Virus record (IMG/VR): IMGVR_UViG_3300020439_002104
Location: 1-21,928 of that record
Origin: a virus
Reading direction: 5' to 3' (one strand)
Length of the DNA: 21,928 nt
Under the pieces are notes generated by a model. It made no database searches. It saw only the letters and a list, made by a program, of their open reading frames with translations, and had not been told where the DNA came from. Positions 1-7,864 of the stretch are shown piece by piece (positions within the stretch are counted from its first letter, which is position 1; each line of letters starts with the position of its first letter). A program made the translations under genes and the position numbers.

Positions 1-604
1 AAGGGGTGGCGTAGTTTTGGGATTTCGTATGTATTTCCATACCAATTTTGGATAGCCGACTTCTCAGTTGATCGTTGCTGTAAACATTGAACTTGTTGGG
101 TATTTGATTATGGGGGTTTTGGATAAAAAATCTAACAACCCGTTCAATGAAGCAAGACTTGGTGAGCTTTTCACTTTTAGATTCATAAAAGGCTAGGGCC
201 CCATCGATGGCGTTATAACACTTGTCAGAGATTTTCAAGGCAATGTCCCTTTTGAATTCGTTGTCTCTCGCTACGTTTTCGGGGCCGATGTTAATATTTG
301 TGGTTGAAGTGGGCTGCACGTTAGATTCGTCATTAATGAGCTGATCGATTTCATTGACGGCAGCGTCGGCGTTGGTTTGTTCTTTTGTGTTGTTCATATC
401 AAATTGTTCTTTAAGTGTGTCAGGTATCGTGATCCCGTTTTGCAGTCCGTTTTCTGCTTGCTGCTTCAACTCTTTCTGCAGTCGTTTTTGCTGTTTTTTA
501 CTCAAGCGTCTGTGAGGGTTTGCGGAGCTGTTTTCGTAAACTTGACTGTATTCGTGGTCTGACAAGCCATGCCAAATTTCTGGGGGTGGGAGTTCATCTT
601 CCAT
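1..604 (-). CDS. Hypothetical protein, N-terminal 201 residues, open at left edge
   Basis: An uninterrupted minus-strand reading frame starts at an ATG at 604 and stays open to base 1, so the C-terminus lies outside the window. I translated it by hand. The N-terminus (MEDELPPPEIWHGLSDHEYS) is acidic and proline-containing. A Lys/Gln-rich helical stretch follows at about residues 33-52, then an Asn/Asp/Thr-rich linker, and from about residue 110 a more globular section with mixed hydrophobic residues. The start overlaps the stop of the upstream gene as TGATG, and a GAAAGG purine run about 8 nt upstream could serve as a ribosome binding site. It is the most downstream visible gene of the left minus-strand operon. 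I recognise no family. Codon use is less AT-biased than in the genes to the right. Confidence 0.7.
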   Translation of the reverse strand, partial: MEDELPPPEIWHGLSDHEYSQVYENSSANPHRRLSKKQQKRLQKELKQQAENGLQNGITIPDTLKEQFDMNNTKEQTNADAAVNEIDQLINDESNVQPTSTTNINIGPENVARDNEFKRDIALKISDKCYNAIDGALAFYESKSEKLTKSCFIERVVRFFIQNPHNQIPNKFNVYSNDQLRSRLSKIGMEIHTKSQNYATP

Positions 605-768
605 CAGTATGCCCTTTCTCCTCCTCTAGTCCAGAGGTCATCGTTGTGGATATCAGCTTTAAGCTGTTGCGCTCTGCGCTTCATCCATTGTTTCATCTTG
701 GGTGATATGGTCCAGACTTTTTCGACTGGGACCTCGAACTTGGTTGGTTTGGCAAACTCAATCTTCAT
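604..768 (-). CDS. Small hypothetical basic protein (54 aa)
   Basis: A 54-residue frame runs from ATG at 768 to TGA at 604-606. It begins MKIEFAKPTKFEVPVEKVWT, has a basic centre (KMKQWMKRRAQQ, about residues 24-35) and ends ERAY. It sits 12 nt after the upstream gene and overlaps the next start by one base, so translational coupling is likely. There is no signal peptide or membrane segment. The operonic packing and sense-looking composition support it as a gene; the function is unknown. The plus-strand frame covering the same bases looks like a shadow, with a low-complexity Ser/Leu/Phe composition. Confidence 0.6.
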   Translation of the reverse strand: MKIEFAKPTKFEVPVEKVWTISPKMKQWMKRRAQQLKADIHNDDLWTRGGERAY

Positions 769-780
769 AACTCAATTCAA

Positions 781-978
781 TTACATTTCAGGGAAAGCGT
801 CAACAAGAAAATTCGCAATTCCTCCATCATACATTTTGTTGACAAGCTTGATCTTTCGGTGAAAGCTGTATTCCGCGATCACATCCCACTCTTCCTCTGT
901 GGTGGCGCAGTCGCACAGCCAGTCCTCTAGTCTCTTGTTGATTTCATCCATAGTGATTTTAGTAAGTGCTGCGCTCAT
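781..978 (-). CDS. Small hypothetical acidic protein (65 aa)
   Basis: This 65-residue protein runs from ATG at 978 to TAA at 781-783. It begins MSAALTKITMDEINKRLEDW and includes a CDCATTEEEWDVIAEY segment, so it is probably mostly helical and soluble. The start lies one base after the stop of the upstream 57-aa gene, the usual arrangement in compact phage operons. The two cysteines (CDC) are too few to argue for a metal site. No family is recognised. The plus-strand frame across these bases is hydrophobic and unlike a phage early protein, so the minus-strand reading is preferred. Confidence 0.65.
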   Translation of the reverse strand: MSAALTKITMDEINKRLEDWLCDCATTEEEWDVIAEYSFHRKIKLVNKMYDGGIANFLVDAFPEM

Positions 979-979
979 C

Positions 980-1153
980 TTATGCGTCCCAGCTAAAAGG
1001 TTGAGCCTTGGTGCTGCGCTTGTATGGCTTAGCGAGGTGAGCCTTGCGAGCTGCGTTCTTCTCTTCTTCTTCCTTGCGAAGCAGTCCGTTCATGTGCGCG
1101 TTGTGAGCGGCGAACTCCTTGCGGATCTCAGTCAGTGTTCCGTTAACTTTCAT
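980..1153 (-). CDS. Small hypothetical charged protein (57 aa), first gene of left operon
   Basis: The frame runs from ATG at 1153 to TAA at 980-982 and encodes 57 residues beginning MKVNGTLTEIRKEFAAHNAH. The middle is a charged helix (LLRKEEEEKNAARKAHLAK, about residues 24-42), followed by a basic tail ending FSWDA. This fits a small DNA-binding or regulatory early phage protein, but no family is recognised. It is the promoter-proximal gene of the minus-strand cluster. The TATAAG just before the start codon leaves little room for a conventional leader. Its codons include many C/G-ending ones, unlike the island on the other side of the intergenic region. Confidence 0.6.
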   Translation of the reverse strand: MKVNGTLTEIRKEFAAHNAHMNGLLRKEEEEKNAARKAHLAKPYKRSTKAQPFSWDA

Positions 1154-1159
1154 ACTTAT

Positions 1160-1188
1160 AAAGTAGTCGAATCCGTCAACGATTGCAA
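1160..1188 (-). promoter_or_regulatory. Possible promoter of the left minus-strand operon
   Basis: On the minus strand, TTGCAA (1188-1183) and TACTTT (1165-1160) are separated by 17 nt, and the second hexamer ends 6 nt before the ATG at 1153. Matches to the sigma70 consensus are only partial (4/6 and 3/6). A better TATAAG lies between this hexamer and the start codon but has no well-spaced upstream partner. Confidence 0.3.
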
Positions 1189-1217
1189 GAAAAAGTTTTA
1201 ATTATTTTTAATCTGCC

Positions 1218-1394
1218 TACCCCTCCCCCCATTGCCTACAGCAGCTGGTGTGCCAAGACTCCCCCCTTTTTCTAAAATATTTTCGGGATTGACTTTTGCT
1301 AAATAGGTGGGGGGACATTTTCTTCAATATGTAATTCATTTTTAGGCAAACTAAACCCATCTCAAATAATAAAAACCCATACCCCTCCCCCATT
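1218..1394. repeat. Direct repeat of a C-tract element (TACCCCTCCCCC(C)ATT)
   Basis: Two copies are visible: 1218-1233 with six C in the second run and 1380-1394 with five. They are identical apart from that one-base homopolymer difference and lie about 160 bp apart in the divergent noncoding region. Length variation of the C-run could be biological or a sequencing or assembly effect. Confidence 0.65.
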
Positions 1395-1492
1395 TAATAA
1401 AAATTAACAAGATTAATAAAAAATAAAAATAAATAAAGAACAAAAAAAAATAAACAAGCGTCCTGAAATAGGTGAAAAAAGATAAATATTAT

Positions 1493-1521
1493 TTGACAGC
1501 CGCCGACATATTTAGTATTAT
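1493..1521 (+). promoter_or_regulatory. Sigma70-type promoter of the carbohydrate island
   Basis: TTGACA at 1493-1498 is a perfect -35, followed by a 17-nt spacer and TATTAT at 1516-1521, which differs from the -10 consensus at one base. The -10 ends 7 nt before the ATG at 1529, so the expected transcription start falls on or next to the start codon. It reads into 1529-7864. Confidence 0.6.
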
Positions 1522-1528
1522 ATAAACG

Positions 1529-1843
1529 ATGGACTATTTAATGGTATACCTAGACGAGAACCGGGAAAAACGAGCTGCGATTCCTGATGATGAAGGAGTG
1601 TATTACAATTCGGTTGATTTCGATGAGTATACTGAAGACATGTCTGCAACAGAAGTGGTGGTATTACAGTCTGAAGATTTCTACAATAAAGTTAGGGACC
1701 CTGATGCTGATGGTAAGTTTTTTACATGTAAATTTGCGGGTAGGTACGTATCTAACATGAAAGTGTGTGATAGTATAGAAGATATAGGATTTACTACATT
1801 TTTTACTACTGTTATTAATGAGCATATAAAATATGAAGAATGA
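1529..1843 (+). CDS. Hypothetical acidic protein (104 aa)
   Basis: This is the first gene of the plus-strand carbohydrate island. It starts at ATG 1529, 7 nt after a well-formed -10 element. The protein is strongly acidic (for example YNSVDFDEYTEDM at about residues 26-38) and appears globular, with a later hydrophobic stretch near GFTTFFTTVINEHI. There is no signal peptide, membrane segment or metal motif. Its stop overlaps the start of the next glycosyltransferase gene as ATGA, so the two are probably translationally coupled. The function is unknown. Position suggests a partner or regulator of the glycosylation genes, which is inference only. Confidence 0.65.
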   Translation: MDYLMVYLDENREKRAAIPDDEGVYYNSVDFDEYTEDMSATEVVVLQSEDFYNKVRDPDADGKFFTCKFAGRYVSNMKVCDSIEDIGFTTFFTTVINEHIKYEE

Positions 1844-2883
1844 AAATAGGAGTATTATTTTCTGCTTATAATTGCGCATCATACATTGATAAATGCTTGG
1901 AGCCGTGGTTAAAATTAAAAAAAGAACTTAATTTAGTACTGGCGGCAACTAATGGCCGGTACATATTATCTCCTGAAGAACCTGAAGACATGAAAGGTTC
2001 TCATTCTTTACTAAAATTATTAGGTAAAGATTTAGATTTTTTATTACATTCTTGTGGTCAAAACAGGTGGACCGAAGAACAAGGGCGTAATTACATGTTG
2101 AATTATGTATTAGATCAAAAAGTTGATTTAATTTGGGTTATTGATTGTGATGAAATATACACAGAAAAAGATATACGCAATATCTTGTCTTATATCAAGG
2201 AAAACCCTAATCCTGATTGTTATAGATTGTATTTTAAAAATTACTGTGTGAAATATCCGTATTGGATTGATGATGATTTTAATAAGTTTTGTATATATTG
2301 GACACAAAGAAGAGGCGGCGTAAAACAATTTTACTTTGACTGTGATTTAAAATATCAAAATGGAGATCTTGTGCATAAATTACAGCCTCAAAACTATCAT
2401 TTAATTGAAAAAAACACAGCATTCATAAATCACTATTCTTGGATACAAGATGATCCGAGGACAAAAGATAAAATACACAATCAAAATATAAAATATGCTG
2501 GCGAACAAGATGCTAAATGTGGTTATTTATTTGATTCGAAAGATAATTTAATAATAAACAAAACATTTTTTGAAAAAAGAAACGCAAAATTACCTCATCT
2601 TCATAAAACTTTAATTTCTGAATTAAATATATGTGATGTTAAATATGATGTTGCCGACAATATAATACGTTTGTCTTCAATCACTGACCTAGATAATTAT
2701 GTAATAAATATTTTAGACAATAAAAATAATTTAGTTTATTCTTGTGTTGCTGATTTATATATGAATTATTTTATAGGTCCCACTAGAGATTTAAGAATTG
2801 AAAATTATTTCATAATTGAATTCATAAAAGATAACAATATATTAAAAAAAGAAGAAATACATGTGAACTTCAATAATTATTAA
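1840..2883 (+). CDS. GT2-like glycosyltransferase (347 aa)
   Basis: Likely a nucleotide-sugar-dependent GT-A glycosyltransferase. The N-terminus (MKIGVLFSAYNCASYIDKCL) has the opening strand and acceptor-side helix typical of GT2-like enzymes. Residues 98-105 contain a hydrophobic strand ending IDCDE, a DxD metal/nucleotide motif at D102 and D104. A later NHYSW segment near residue 195 also occurs in related family 2 proteins, by my recollection. The C-terminal third is Asn/Ile-rich and unassigned. There is no membrane helix, so the enzyme is probably cytoplasmic. It overlaps the upstream gene by ATGA and is one base from the next gene. The sugar and acceptor cannot be inferred from sequence. 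Confidence 0.8.
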   Translation: MKIGVLFSAYNCASYIDKCLEPWLKLKKELNLVLAATNGRYILSPEEPEDMKGSHSLLKLLGKDLDFLLHSCGQNRWTEEQGRNYMLNYVLDQKVDLIWVIDCDEIYTEKDIRNILSYIKENPNPDCYRLYFKNYCVKYPYWIDDDFNKFCIYWTQRRGGVKQFYFDCDLKYQNGDLVHKLQPQNYHLIEKNTAFINHYSWIQDDPRTKDKIHNQNIKYAGEQDAKCGYLFDSKDNLIINKTFFEKRNAKLPHLHKTLISELNICDVKYDVADNIIRLSSITDLDNYVINILDNKNNLVYSCVADLYMNYFIGPTRDLRIENYFIIEFIKDNNILKKEEIHVNFNNY

Positions 2884-2884
2884 T

Positions 2885-5800
2885 ATGAATTATTTTATAA
2901 CACATTGTGATAAAAAATACATAAAATATGCTGAAAGATTATTTAAATCTTTAGAAAGATATTCTAATTGTAAGGTTTTATTTTTTTCTGTTGATTTTGA
3001 TTATAAAAATCGTTTTAAAAATGTAATTAATGTAAAATTTAATACCGCTGAAGCTTTTGGTGCTGAAGAAAACGATTTCACCGGTTCTTTCGACGAAAAT
3101 TGTAAATCTTTCCACGTATTTATAAAGCCATTGCTAATAAAAAACATTTTAGAAGGAAAATTACTAAAAATATCCGATGAAGATAATTTTTGTTACTTAG
3201 ATTCAGATTGTTTTGCGCGAAAATACTGTGATAATATATTTTTAAACGCAGAAAGGATTGTAAGTCACCCATTGCTGAATGTCGCATGTCAAGAATTCAT
3301 GATGATGTCTGATGGTAGGGGTAATCCTTTTGCAAATGGAGATATGGATTTGAATTTATCCTTAGAAGCTCCATTAATGCATAAACTAGGAATAAATATA
3401 AATTTAAGAACTAACACATATTTACAAACTGGAGTATTTTTATTTAATATAAAATGTTATAATTTTTTGTTAGAATGGTTTAATTTATGTTTTAGTGATT
3501 TAATTATCAATGATTGGCAGCATTTTGCGCCATTTCATGAGGAAACTGTAATCAATTGTCTTCTATGGAGAGATAAAGTTAAAGATAACTTAAAACAAAC
3601 TTTAATAAATGTAATCGAAGGAGGACAGGATGAGTTGCAGTTAATGGTTGATAAATTAAAAAATCCTGAGTCACAGTTAGAAAGGCTAACAACTTTTTGT
3701 GTCGTCCCTGCAAAACAAGACATTGATAACCTTTACTTCTACCATAGAAGAGTAACAAACTCTGTTTACAAATTTTTAACAAAAGAAATGAAGCAATACT
3801 TTTTATTAGTTCACTCGCCGTCTTTGGGGGATACTTTAGCAGCAACCCCAACATTAAGAAAACTTTCTAAATCCTACGATAGTTTGATAAATGTTGTAAC
3901 ATACAACAAAGAAATATTTAAAAATAATAAATATGTTTCTAAACTTTATTCTTTTGAAGAGTATAATAGCCTTAAATCATCTGTAAAAGGCTCTCATGAG
4001 GTTTTTGAGACGTTTTTGGGTATAGGAGATAAAAATGAGCGGGGAATAGAAAAGAAACACGCTACAATCGATATAAGACAATTCCACGCTTTGGATTTAG
4101 GTTTTTGTTTATCTGATAAAGATATGGAATATGATTTTTTCGCAGATGAATACCAACCAATACAAGGCTTACCCGAGAACTATATAGTTTTACATGTAGG
4201 ATCTACATGGCCTTCTAGAACTTACTCTAAAGAAAATTGGCAGCAATTAATAAAATTATTAAATCAATCTCAAATACCTGTAGTTTTAGTTGGAAAAAAT
4301 GATCATGAAACAGGTTTTTACGACATAGATAAAAAAACAATTAACTTAAATATTAATTTAGGTTTAGATTTAACAAATCAGTTAACTTTATCTCAGTGTT
4401 GGCATGTTATTAACAAGTCTAATTGTTTAATTACTATGGATTCTGGTTTATTGCATATAGCTGGAACAACAGATACTTTTATTGTTCAATTAGGTTCTTC
4501 TTTAAATAATAAATTAAGAGCTCCTTACAGAAATGGATCGCAAGATTATAAATATAAATATATAAGTGGACCTTGTGACATTTTTTGCGCTTCTGATATA
4601 AAATACGGAATCAAAGAGTGGGGCACTATTCAAGGTGTACCCCCTTTAATAAACTGTTTAGAAGGTAAAGATTCTTTTGAGTGTCATCCAGATCCCGTAA
4701 AAGTTCATCAGTTTGTAGAAAAAAAATATAACACCAACAATATAACTCTCAAAAAGAAAATATTATTTTTAGCCCCTCACTTGTCCACTGGTGGATCTCC
4801 AGCTTATTTAAAATGGTTAATAGAGAAAAAAATAAACGAAGGGCATGAAGTTGCGGTGGTAGAATATTGTTACTATGGAAATTATGTGGTTCAAAGAAAC
4901 CAAATAGAAAAAATCGTGGGACCGCAATGCTTTTATAGTTTCGGAAGATTAAACGATTCTGATGAATCTTACCAAAAAAGAACCGTCGAATTGATAAAAC
5001 ATATTAATTTATTTAATCCAGATGAAATTCACTTGAACGAAATAGCTGAAGTATTTTCTTTGAAAGTTTTAACTGATGAATTAAAAGAATTTTTATATAG
5101 CCCTGATCGCAAGTTTAAAATATTTGAAACTTGTCATAATTCCACATTTGATTTTAATAATAAAGTTTTAATTCCAGATGAATTTCATTTTTGCTCACCA
5201 TTTCATCTTAAGCTTTCAGAGCATTTAAATATTCCTAAAAAAATTGTAGAAATGGAAATTCCTAAAAAGCAGCGTCCAGAAAGAACGGCGGCTTTAAATA
5301 AATTAGGTTTATCTCCAGATTATTTTCATGTTCTTAACGTCGGTTTATTTATGGTAAATAAAAATCAAAAATATTTATTTACTTTAGCTGAAAAATTAAA
5401 AGATAGAAAAATTAAATTTCATTTCATAGGCAATACATGTTTTTTAAATGATTGCGGTATACCGGAAAATTTATTGAGCCTTGATAGCTGCGTAATCCAT
5501 GGAGAAAAAGATAATGTTGATGAATACATGGCTGCAATGGATTTATTCGCGTTTCCTTCGTTATTAGAGCTTAATCCAATTTCTCTTAAAGAGGCTTTAA
5601 GCTGGGGTATGAAAACTTTCTTAAATAAGTTGGACGTGTACTCTGATTATTTTGATGATAATGATTTAGTTACATATATTAAAAACGATAATTTATATAA
5701 ATATTTAGAATCTATGACAAAGTTAACCTCAGACATCCATTCAGAAGATAATAACAAAATTACACATAGTTTTGAAAATACGATTGGTAAAGTTGAAATA

Positions 5801-6850
5801 CTTGGTTCTGATAATTTTAATTATTTAGTTAAGTTTTTTAACAGCGAAGGGCAGGTTAGTTTTAAAGACAAAATAACTAACAATATGTGGTCAAAGGGTT
5901 TAGTGGGTGCTTGTGGGCGAGTCGAGATAACTAACTTATCAAATTTCAAAAAGACAACTTTATATTTTGAAAACAAAAAAGACTCTGACATAAATATAAT
6001 TAATGAATCTGGCGCTTTAGGAGATTGTTTGGGGTGGACTCCTGTGGTAAATCAATATGCACTAAACAAAAATAAAAAGGTAAACTTTTATACACCTCAC
6101 AAACATTTATTTGATAAAGATGAATATTCCATGATTGATTTTATTGATTATTCAAGTAAAGATCAAATCAAAGAAAATGAAACAACGATCAAGGTGGGTT
6201 GTTTTAAAAAAGAAAATCTTTCTGTTCCGTTACAGAAATTAGCTGCGGATATACTGGAGGTAGATGAAAAAAGCATAACGCATAAAAAGCCATTATTAAA
6301 TAAAACTTATTTTAAAGACAGTCCGTTTGAAAAAAAATACGTTTGCATAGCAACACAATCAACAGCTCAACTTAAATATTGGAATAATCCAGAAGGTTGG
6401 AATAAAACTGTAGACTATTTAAAAACTTTAGGTTACGAAGTTGTTTGTGTCGATAGGTACTCAAGTTACGGTAATGAGCAGAAAATGAATTTCATTCCAA
6501 AAAATGCTCTACATTATCCCGGCAAGTCCATGGCAGATATAATCAATTGTTTGCATCATTCTGAATTTATGATTGGTTTGAGTTCTGGTTTATCTTGGTT
6601 AGCGTGGGCTTGCGAAAAACCAGTTGTTATGATTTGTGGGTTTTTGAAACCTGAGTATCATTTTGATACGCCATATTATGTTCAAAATACAAATGTCTGC
6701 AATAATTGCTGGCACGATCCAAAACATTCGTTTGATTCTTCAAATTGGATGTGGTGCCCAGAAAATAAAAACTTTGAATGCTCTAGTAAAATTTCTTTTG
6801 AAATAGTGAAAGAAAATATAGATAATTTAATACAAGATCATAATTTATGA
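2885..6850 (+). CDS. Four-module glycosyltransferase fusion with C-terminal TibC/Aah-like O-heptosyltransferase domain
   Basis: At 1321 residues this is the largest gene here. Module 1 (about 1-300) is GT-A-like with CYLDSDCF and a DxD at D106/D108. Module 2 (about 305-600) resembles GT9 heptosyltransferases: HSPSLGDTLAATPTL, HVGSTWPSRTYSKENW, then MDSGLLHIAG. Module 3 (about 623-950) is a GT4-type GT-B domain with APHLSTGGSPAYL and an E-x7-E motif at E895/E903. Module 4 (about 965-1315) closely resembles bacterial autotransporter strand-loop-strand O-heptosyltransferases: GALGDCLGWTP, IATQSTAQLKYWNN, GLSSGLSWLAWA, and four cysteines at 1272, 1275, 1291 and 1299 matching the iron-finger pattern of TibC. 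Family members heptosylate Ser/Thr of adhesins; the substrate here is unknown. No stop or frameshift interrupts the frame. It is coupled to the next gene by an ATGA overlap. Confidence 0.85.
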   Translation: MNYFITHCDKKYIKYAERLFKSLERYSNCKVLFFSVDFDYKNRFKNVINVKFNTAEAFGAEENDFTGSFDENCKSFHVFIKPLLIKNILEGKLLKISDEDNFCYLDSDCFARKYCDNIFLNAERIVSHPLLNVACQEFMMMSDGRGNPFANGDMDLNLSLEAPLMHKLGININLRTNTYLQTGVFLFNIKCYNFLLEWFNLCFSDLIINDWQHFAPFHEETVINCLLWRDKVKDNLKQTLINVIEGGQDELQLMVDKLKNPESQLERLTTFCVVPAKQDIDNLYFYHRRVTNSVYKFLTKEMKQYFLLVHSPSLGDTLAATPTLRKLSKSYDSLINVVTYNKEIFKNNKYVSKLYSFEEYNSLKSSVKGSHEVFETFLGIGDKNERGIEKKHATIDIRQFHALDLGFCLSDKDMEYDFFADEYQPIQGLPENYIVLHVGSTWPSRTYSKENWQQLIKLLNQSQIPVVLVGKNDHETGFYDIDKKTINLNINLGLDLTNQLTLSQCWHVINKSNCLITMDSGLLHIAGTTDTFIVQLGSSLNNKLRAPYRNGSQDYKYKYISGPCDIFCASDIKYGIKEWGTIQGVPPLINCLEGKDSFECHPDPVKVHQFVEKKYNTNNITLKKKILFLAPHLSTGGSPAYLKWLIEKKINEGHEVAVVEYCYYGNYVVQRNQIEKIVGPQCFYSFGRLNDSDESYQKRTVELIKHINLFNPDEIHLNEIAEVFSLKVLTDELKEFLYSPDRKFKIFETCHNSTFDFNNKVLIPDEFHFCSPFHLKLSEHLNIPKKIVEMEIPKKQRPERTAALNKLGLSPDYFHVLNVGLFMVNKNQKYLFTLAEKLKDRKIKFHFIGNTCFLNDCGIPENLLSLDSCVIHGEKDNVDEYMAAMDLFAFPSLLELNPISLKEALSWGMKTFLNKLDVYSDYFDDNDLVTYIKNDNLYKYLESMTKLTSDIHSEDNNKITHSFENTIGKVEILGSDNFNYLVKFFNSEGQVSFKDKITNNMWSKGLVGACGRVEITNLSNFKKTTLYFENKKDSDINIINESGALGDCLGWTPVVNQYALNKNKKVNFYTPHKHLFDKDEYSMIDFIDYSSKDQIKENETTIKVGCFKKENLSVPLQKLAADILEVDEKSITHKKPLLNKTYFKDSPFEKKYVCIATQSTAQLKYWNNPEGWNKTVDYLKTLGYEVVCVDRYSSYGNEQKMNFIPKNALHYPGKSMADIINCLHHSEFMIGLSSGLSWLAWACEKPVVMICGFLKPEYHFDTPYYVQNTNVCNNCWHDPKHSFDSSNWMWCPENKNFECSSKISFEIVKENIDNLIQDHNL

Positions 6851-7218
6851 AAATAGAAGTTTCAAACGGAGAAATCTTAGATAAAATTACAATTTTGAGG
6901 TTAAAGTTAGAGCATATATATGATAAAGATAAAAGAGCTAATATTATAAAAGAATATGATTTTTTAAAGGAGGCTTCTGAGGAGATTAATTATTCAGATA
7001 ATTTATATCATGAATTGTATTTAGTTAATAAAGCTCTATGGAAAATTGAGGATGAAATTAGAAACAAAGAAAGAAGTAAAGAATTCGATCAAGAATTTAT
7101 TGATTTAGCGCGATCTGTTTATTTCACAAATGACAAACGTTCTGAAATTAAAAAACAAATAAATTTAGAAAGTAAATCTGAATTTGTTGAAGAAAAGTCA
7201 TATAAAGATTATGAGTGA
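6847..7218 (+). CDS. DUF6165-like protein of glycosyltransferase clusters (123 aa)
   Basis: The protein begins MKIEVSNGEILDKITILRLK and contains LYLVNKALWKIEDEIRNKE, FDQEFIDLARSVYFTNDKR and a C-terminal EEKSYKDYE. From memory this matches the small DUF6165 family, found next to heptosyltransferase and surface-polysaccharide genes; no biochemical role is known to me. It looks helical and charged, with no signal peptide or membrane segment. It overlaps the four-module glycosyltransferase by ATGA and the downstream methyltransferase by 8 nt, so all three are likely made together. It could be an accessory subunit of the TibC-like module (inference). Confidence 0.7.
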   Translation: MKIEVSNGEILDKITILRLKLEHIYDKDKRANIIKEYDFLKEASEEINYSDNLYHELYLVNKALWKIEDEIRNKERSKEFDQEFIDLARSVYFTNDKRSEIKKQINLESKSEFVEEKSYKDYE

Positions 7219-7864
7219 AAAAGAGTTATCTTCATACGGTTTTGTGGAAAATGAAATGTTTGAATTAAATCAATATCAAAGATTTCAAAAAGTAGAAGAA
7301 AACGATGTCGTTTTAGACTTAGGCTGTTCTAAAGGATTTTTTTATTTTTTGAACAGGCATTTGAATATTAATTATATTGGGTTAGACGCTAGTATAGATT
7401 GCGTCAAAGATTTTTATGATTACCTGCAAGAAGATGATGATCCTTTTATAATTAATTCTTTTTTAAGTGATAAATTTCATGTCGAAAAATTTCAATCTAT
7501 TTTTCATGATTTACCCGCTAAAGATGTGAACTCGTTAACTTTCAAGTCTTTAGTGAAAATTATAAATAAAAAAATAAATTTTTTAAAGTTCGATATAGAA
7601 GGTTATGAAAGACTTTTCCTAAAAGATGAGTATGATTTATTTAAACGCAGCGTAGATAAATTTGCGGGTGAGGTGCATTTCACGGAAACTTCAGCTTTAG
7701 GGCGAGCGGATGGATATGAAGTTCTAAATAAAATGAAAGAAGATGATGATATTGATTTTAAATTATATTCTGTAGATATGGTTGATATAACAGATTATTT
7801 TTGGAGCCACAAAGACTTTTATACAGAAATAATTATTAATGGGTTAATTAATTCAAAGATTTAA
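7211..7864 (+). CDS. FkbM-like SAM-dependent methyltransferase (217 aa)
   Basis: Likely transfers a methyl group from S-adenosylmethionine to a sugar or related hydroxyl. Motif I is VVLDLGCSKGFFYFL, followed by an acidic residue at the end of the next strand (YIGLDAS). The FkbM signature appears as NFLKFDIEGYERLFL. ATG 7211 is preferred because it overlaps the upstream stop in the usual phage manner; a longer frame would need a TTG start at 7184. The gene ends tail-to-tail with the minus-strand glycosyltransferase, sharing 17 bp. Context suggests methylation of a glycan built by the neighbouring transferases, perhaps as a cap. The acceptor is not determinable. Confidence 0.8.
   Translation: MSEKELSSYGFVENEMFELNQYQRFQKVEENDVVLDLGCSKGFFYFLNRHLNINYIGLDASIDCVKDFYDYLQEDDDPFIINSFLSDKFHVEKFQSIFHDLPAKDVNSLTFKSLVKIINKKINFLKFDIEGYERLFLKDEYDLFKRSVDKFAGEVHFTETSALGRADGYEVLNKMKEDDDIDFKLYSVDMVDITDYFWSHKDFYTEIIINGLINSKI

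Larger units (their letters stand above)
1154..1528. other. Divergent noncoding region with C/G homopolymer tracts
   Basis: These 375 bases separate the minus-strand operon from the plus-strand island, and I find no convincing gene in them. They contain C-runs at 1220-1230, 1261-1266 and 1382-1391, a G6 run at 1309-1314, then a long A-rich stretch at about 1390-1480. TCCCCCC at 1260-1266 could pair with GGGGGGA at 1309-1315 across a loop of about 42 nt. Promoters for both flanking operons seem to lie at its ends. A replication or regulatory role is possible but not shown. Confidence 0.6.

Noticed and set aside
377-1201. Plus-strand ORFs covering the left region
   Set aside because: They are hydrophobic, low-complexity readings opposite four tightly packed minus-strand genes that have sensible starts and overlaps.
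1260-1315. G-quadruplex or strong hairpin from C6/G6 tracts
   Set aside because: Only one long G-run lies on each strand nearby and the stem loop would be about 42 nt, so a specific structure is not well supported.
3535-3854. Minus-strand ORFs inside the large glycosyltransferase gene
   Set aside because: Shadows of the clear plus-strand coding frame, with no motifs.
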